9,406 bases of DNA from assembly GCA_025927665.1 (NCBI GenBank), contig JAICKZ010000115.1, forward strand, positions 1-9,406. The letters run 5' to 3'. The DNA is from Steroidobacteraceae bacterium (lineage in GTDB: Bacteria; Pseudomonadota; Gammaproteobacteria; Steroidobacterales; Steroidobacteraceae). Numbering within the stretch: the first letter of the stretch is position 1; each line of letters opens with the position of its first letter. A program made the position numbers and the translations under genes. Shown here piece after piece: positions 6,930-9,406 of the stretch. The notes under the pieces were generated by a model. The model was not told the origin of the DNA. It made no database searches and saw nothing but the letters and a program-made list of their open reading frames with translations.

Positions 6930-6961
6930 CCTATACGCTTAATGTTTGGCAATAAGTAATC

Positions 6962-6996
6962 CCTGTTCTCTATGTCATTCAATCTACATGAACAGG
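6962..6996. repeat. Inverted repeat upstream of the polysaccharide enzyme gene
   Basis: CCTGTTC (6962-6968) and GAACAGG (6990-6996) are a perfect 7-bp inverted repeat. Inside it ATGT (6972-6975) and ACAT (6986-6989) extend the pairing after a 3-base bulge. It lies about 33 bases upstream of the proposed -35 of the next gene and past the end of the creD relic. It could be a regulator site or the old creD transcript end; no U-tract follows on the minus strand. Confidence 0.4.
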
Positions 6997-7090
6997 AATC
7001 TTAAAGAACGCCATCACTTCATCGTCAATTACTGATGCAAATTCAGTCTTCAATAATGACATTGTAGAACTCAAGTAGCCGGTTTTTTGG
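6997..7090. other. Intergenic stretch without a recognised gene
   Basis: Between the inverted repeat and the creD relic. A 27-codon minus-strand reading starts at ATG 7062 and ends at 6979 but has no SD and no recognisable homology; it may be a fragment of something lost. Nothing else is seen. Confidence 0.4.
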
Positions 7091-7751
7091 CGATGATGCT
7101 CAACCAGTTAATATTTCGCGTGAAACCATTGCCGCGACCAGTAAGCCGAACACCAAGAATGGCTCCCATTAACAACGCATAGTCTTCCGCCGCTATCAAT
7201 CCATAGTAGGGCATAGAATGCCGCCCAGACTGAACGCGAAACCAACGCCACGCAATATGCTATGCAAAATATGCGAAACGTAGAAACCTATCAAGCGCTG
7301 ATACGACCGACAGGCGTGATTTGCAATTCACTGGTGTCTTGCAATTTAAGTTGCATCTGAAAATTATATGTTCTCTCGCCGCTTTCAAATCGATGGATGG
7401 CATCATGACATGCAGGCCAGAGCCTAGTGCTTTTACTTTTACACCTGGTTCAAATTTTAATGCCTTGTCATCCAATTGCACCATCAGCGTGTCCTCTATC
7501 CCGCGAATATCATTGATCCGAGTGCAACATACGCAACTTCAAAATGATATAGACGATATTTATCGATAAGACCCAAATTTTCCGGAATCGAGAAGTAAGC
7601 TGTAACTTGAACTACGCGCAATATCGTTGACCACTTCATCACTTCGATGTTGTCGCTCACGGACCAAGTCTCCAATTTGAATCAGCGGAATGAGTAAGAT
7701 ATCGACCAGTAAACCTATTGCACCGAGTTTGAAAACAAGAATACGATTCAT
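7091..7751 (-). pseudogene. creD: Decayed creD-like inner-membrane protein gene
   Basis: CreD is an inner-membrane protein (about 450 residues) often next to two-component genes such as creBC or blrAB. Its pieces appear in order but in changing frames. Start and first membrane segment with DEVVNDIARSSSYS lie at 7751-7598. AYFSIPENLG lies in another frame from about 7600, ending in a stop at 7495-7497. INDIRGIEDTL, KFEPGVKVKALGSGLHV and SIDLKAARE lie in a third frame from about 7517. FQMQLKLQDTSELQITPVGR lies in a further frame ending at TGA 7291-7293. LIGFYVSHILHSILRGVGF, LIAAEDYALLMGA and LVFGLLVAAMVSRE then follow in shifting frames from 7294 to about 7112. Around 200 residues expected between PVGR and LIGFYVSH are missing. 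At least five frame changes plus this deletion rule out function. The start region is intact, including AGGAG six bases before the ATG, so decay is probably recent. CreD identity rests on remembered family sequence. Confidence 0.8.
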
Positions 7752-7757
7752 GGATGT

Positions 7758-7782
7758 CTCCTGCAAATTAGTGTGTTTGCAG
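7758..7782 (-). promoter_or_regulatory. SD of the creD relic with an abutting 7-bp inverted repeat
   Basis: AGGAG (7762 to 7758) lies six bases before the ATG at 7751. Directly upstream CTGCAAA (7782 to 7776) and TTTGCAG (7767 to 7761) form a perfect inverted repeat with an 8-base loop, sharing two bases with the SD. It could be a translational hairpin or an operator; the gene behind it is dead, so it may be a relic as well. Confidence 0.45.
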
Positions 7783-7883
7783 TATCTGATTGCCTTGTTA
7801 GACACAGTGTGGAGATTAGATGGAGAATGCGTGGTGATTGCCGTATTGGTTACTCAGTGACATCCCAAAGCCAACCGAAGAAA

Positions 7884-9167
7884 TTAATTGATCGGCAATG
7901 TCAGAACAAACAGCGAGCCACCTCCTTCACGTGACAAGCATTTGATTGTACCGTCGTGCTTTATCGCGATTTGTTTTACCAATGCCAGTCCCAAGCCAAC
8001 ACCACCTGCGACTTCGCTAGCATTGGGCAAGCGATAAAATGGAGTGAATATTTTTTCACATTCCTGTTCTGGAATGCCAGGGCCACGATCTGCAACTTCA
8101 AGTCTGATATGGTTTGCATCACACTTGCGTAACGACACTTCGGTAATTGTCGAGCCGCCATAGCGCGCGGAGTTTTCAAGTAAATTACGCAGCAATCGAC
8201 GTAACAACCTTGCATCACCTTGCAACTGAATGGCTTCGGCACTTAGTTCCGCACAAGTGCGTGCGCATTCCTCGGCAACCAATGCAGTGAAATCAATTTC
8301 ATGCTTAACAAGCGCATTACCGTCATTCAAATCCAAACGGCTTGCCAAAAGAATCTCGTCGATCAATTGATCAAGCTCGGTTATATTCTTTTGTATCTCG
8401 ACATGTTGTGCGCCTGAGGCGTCCAAGCCTGCGAGTTCCACACTCATTCGCAGACGTGCCAGTGGCGAACGCAGTTCATGTGAAGCATTGGCGAGTAATG
8501 CACGCTGACCATTCACCAACTCCTCAACTCGCGCTACGGACAAGTTGAAGCTGTTGGCAATCGCAGCGATTTCATCACGTCCTTCAACCACCACTCGCGT
8601 ACTCAAATCGCCATTGCCAAAGCGATCAACACTGGCTTTAAGTCGTTCTAGTCGTACCGTCAAGCGACGCACTATTGGTTTGGCGCAGATCGCAACGGCT
8701 GCTGCAATCATTGCCAACAATGGCAAGAATCCAAGATGATGCGTGTTACGCATGCCCTCTGACTGCACCAGCAACCATCGCGTGGTATCAACGCGCGTAA
8801 TAGAGGACGGTCCTTCTAGTGGAATATGTAGGTAGCCTTCTTTGTTCTTCGGTAGGTGTGGCGGCACTGGCTGTATGGCAGCCGAGGCCATTAAGTTTCC
8901 ATTTGCATCATATAGTGCAAACCCAACATTGAAACGCTCATGCAGACGGTTCAACGATTGCTGATATTGCGATTGCGTTGTGTTGTCAAGAATAACGATC
9001 GCCGCTGCGCGTCCAAGTGTACCAAGTTGCGTAAAAACCGGTGGCTCGCGAAAGAATGAATGCCACATTAACGCAACCAATAACCCGGTCAACGCCAAGC
9101 TGGCAAGCACCGCCATATAGATACGCCAATACAGTTGAGATTGAAAGAATCGCACGGTACGAATCAA
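7884..9167 (-). CDS. Two-component sensor histidine kinase, HAMP-HisKA-HATPase type
   Basis: A 427-residue inner-membrane kinase paired with the OmpR-family regulator upstream. Membrane segments lie at about 16-36 and 144-163, enclosing a periplasmic sensor of about 107 residues that I do not recognise. A HAMP linker follows (about 163-215). The HisKA H-box ASHELRSPLARLR carries phospho-acceptor H230. The ATPase domain has the N-box N332 in LLENSARYG, G1 DRGPGIP at 360, F-box FTPFYR at 374 and G2 GGVGLGLALV at 388, all intact. The H-box style resembles CpxA/RstB-type kinases. The start is uncertain: a TTG at 9167 overlaps the regulator stop as TTGA, which suggests coupled translation, but CAGGA sits too close to it. 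A GTG at 9155 (423 residues) has the same CAGGA about 12 bases away. The decayed creD follows 132 bases downstream, so the pair may once have controlled creD. Confidence 0.92.
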   Translation of the reverse strand: MIRTVRFFQSQLYWRIYMAVLASLALTGLLVALMWHSFFREPPVFTQLGTLGRAAAIVILDNTTQSQYQQSLNRLHERFNVGFALYDANGNLMASAAIQPVPPHLPKNKEGYLHIPLEGPSSITRVDTTRWLLVQSEGMRNTHHLGFLPLLAMIAAAVAICAKPIVRRLTVRLERLKASVDRFGNGDLSTRVVVEGRDEIAAIANSFNLSVARVEELVNGQRALLANASHELRSPLARLRMSVELAGLDASGAQHVEIQKNITELDQLIDEILLASRLDLNDGNALVKHEIDFTALVAEECARTCAELSAEAIQLQGDARLLRRLLRNLLENSARYGGSTITEVSLRKCDANHIRLEVADRGPGIPEQECEKIFTPFYRLPNASEVAGGVGLGLALVKQIAIKHDGTIKCLSREGGGSLFVLTLPIN

Positions 9168-9406
9168 TCCTGTGCCGCCGCAAACACGTAACCAGCACCA
9201 CGCACGGTGATGATACGACGTGGATGTTTTGGATCCTCTTCAATCACGGCACGTATACGTGCGATATGCACATCAATGGAACGGTCAAACGATTCCAATG
9301 TTTCGCCCTTGACCAAATCGAGAAGTTGTTCTCGGCTTAGTACTCGACCTGCATGTTCGGCCAACGTTTTAAGCATCTCAAATTGATGTGAGGTCATTGC
9401 CACTTC
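9164..9406 (-). CDS. OmpR-family response regulator, C-terminal 80 residues (5' end outside window)
   Basis: The open frame enters from the right window edge and ends at TGA 9166-9164. It holds the winged-helix DNA-binding domain: TSHQFEMLKTLAEHAGRVLSR-like first helices, then REQLLDLVKG, the FDRSIDVHIARIR recognition helix region and the closing TVRGAGYVF wing. The receiver domain with the phospho-aspartate is outside the window. An apparent GTG near 9403 is only an internal valine, since the homology continues past it. Its stop overlaps the kinase start, the usual regulator-then-kinase operon order. The FDRSIDVHI type resembles the CpxR/RstA branch of the family. Confidence 0.92.
   Translation of the reverse strand, partial: EVAMTSHQFEMLKTLAEHAGRVLSREQLLDLVKGETLESFDRSIDVHIARIRAVIEEDPKHPRRIITVRGAGYVFAAAQD

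Noticed and set aside
6979..7062. 27-codon minus-strand reading frame
   Set aside because: No SD, no recognised homology and within chance length for the region.
7260..7484. Small minus-strand protein of 74 residues
   Set aside because: Its sequence is the middle of CreD (FEPGVKVKALGSGLH) in a displaced frame, so it is part of the pseudogene rather than a gene.
7560..7805. Small membrane protein of 81 (or 63) residues
   Set aside because: It has a good SD at the internal ATG 7751, but the sequence is the CreD N-terminus and the next CreD segments follow in other frames. It may still be translated as a useless peptide.
1..9406. CRISPR arrays, tRNA or rRNA genes, insertion sequences
   Set aside because: No spaced direct repeats, no cloverleaf or rRNA-like sequence and no transposase frame or terminal repeats were seen.

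Overview
The window looks like chromosomal DNA of a gammaproteobacterium of moderate GC content. The main clue is the cluster dciA (DUF721) / M23 metallopeptidase / secA, an arrangement known from Pseudomonas- and Xanthomonas-like genomes. The SecA, OmpR-type regulator and CreD-like sequences also read as proteobacterial. I cannot name a genus. Nearly all genes lie on the minus strand; dciA is the exception.

Layout from left to right: (1) 1-1639, minus: the N-terminal 546 residues of SecA, cut by the window edge. (2) 1780-2715, minus: a membrane-anchored M23 (LytM-type) peptidoglycan endopeptidase. (3) 2716-2946, minus: a long leader containing a c-di-GMP-I (GEMM-I) riboswitch aptamer. It is followed by a possible translational switch in which the peptidase Shine-Dalgarno is paired with an upstream anti-SD. 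(4) 3113-3406, plus: a very short DciA-type helicase loader, divergent from the peptidase. (5) 3474-6872, minus: a 1132-residue membrane protein joining a GH18 domain, a NodB polysaccharide deacetylase and a GT2 processive glycosyltransferase in one chain. (6) About 7091-7751, minus: a decayed creD-like gene with several frameshifts and a large internal deletion. (7) 7884-9167 and 9164-9406, minus: an intact sensor kinase and the C-terminal part of its OmpR-family response regulator, translationally coupled.

The theme is the cell envelope: protein export (SecA), wall remodelling (M23), exopolysaccharide synthesis and processing (the three-domain enzyme) and envelope-type signalling (the two-component pair, with the relic of a neighbouring inner-membrane CreD). 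The most interesting item is the riboswitch before the peptidase gene. It suggests that a cyclic dinucleotide controls wall hydrolase synthesis, and perhaps secA by read-through. By my alignment one ligand-contacting position (equivalent to C92 of the Vibrio Vc2 aptamer) is U, so the ligand itself is open to question.

Reading limits: all calls are by eye. Promoters are weak consensus matches, RNA pairings are hand-drawn, and residue numbers may be off by one or two.
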